A stretch of DNA of 5,573 nt, from NCBI GenBank assembly GCA_900757185.1, contig CAAEMX010000027.1, positions 1 to 5,573 on the forward strand, given 5' to 3'. The first letter of the stretch is position 1; every line of letters begins with the position of its first letter. This DNA is from an uncultured Collinsella sp. (GTDB lineage: Bacteria; Actinomycetota; Coriobacteriia; Coriobacteriales; Coriobacteriaceae). The notes under the pieces were generated by a model. It had not been told where the DNA came from, searched no databases, and was given only the letters and a program-made list of their open reading frames with translations. This document shows positions 5,485 through 5,573 of this stretch, in pieces. Made by a program: the position numbers and the translations under genes.

Positions 5485-5573
5485 CTATTTGGCAAGGTGT
5501 TTTTTAGAATCCATTTTGCGCTCGGCCTCGAAGGCCCGCCTGTCCCAATCGAGCGGAAGTCCGGCCTCGACCC
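5485..5573 (-). CDS. C-terminal fragment of a minus-strand gene running off the right edge
   Basis: Reading leftward from the right edge, a frame of 28 codons ends at TAG (5485-5487). It includes GLPLDWDRRAFEAERK and ends in a lysine-rich tail KKHLAK. The charged, tryptophan-containing composition and the strong terminator starting directly downstream on the same strand support a real gene end convergent with thrB. Too little is visible to assign a family or function; the rest lies outside the window. Confidence 0.6.
   Translation of the reverse strand, partial: VEAGLPLDWDRRAFEAERKMDSKKHLAK

Overview
The window is a compact aspartate-family amino-acid locus from a high-GC bacterium (roughly 60% GC by eye). 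Four complete genes cover the route from aspartate to threonine except for one step: aspartate-semialdehyde dehydrogenase (asd) and aspartate kinase (lysC) on the minus strand, and threonine synthase (thrC) and homoserine kinase (thrB) on the plus strand. Codon bias, a low-U intergenic style and the protein sequences suggest an actinobacterium of the class Coriobacteriia, possibly Collinsella-like. That placement is inference from general resemblance and no search was run.

Layout. Positions 1-69 hold the end of asd transcription: a small GC hairpin, and perhaps the last codons of a convergent plus-strand gene. asd (70-1095) and lysC (1270-2658) are read leftward and are separated by a 174-nt gap. 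That gap contains a near-perfect 26-nt AT-flanked palindrome, an 11-bp tandem duplication built of CGAAAC units and a 7-bp GC hairpin. lysC and thrC are divergent and share a 104-nt control region (2659-2762) with a 14-nt imperfect palindrome. thrC (2763-4280) ends at a GC-rich hairpin with a U tract. It is followed by an unusual 112-nt nested inverted repeat (4356-4467) that ends three bases before the thrB Shine-Dalgarno sequence. thrB (4482-5363) is followed by a long hairpin (5413-5481) whose U tract faces the minus strand, so it best terminates the partial minus-strand gene that enters from the right edge (5485 to beyond 5573).

Function. LysC phosphorylates aspartate, Asd reduces aspartyl phosphate to the semialdehyde (the branch point to lysine, methionine and threonine), ThrB phosphorylates homoserine and ThrC converts the phosphohomoserine to threonine. 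The missing step, homoserine dehydrogenase (hom), is not in this window and LysC is not fused to it.

The coding content is ordinary. What deserves a second look is the non-coding structure: the thrC-thrB nested hairpin and the palindrome and repeat set between lysC and asd. I see no mobile-element genes, CRISPR array, tRNA or rRNA, and no evidence for a novel enzyme system.
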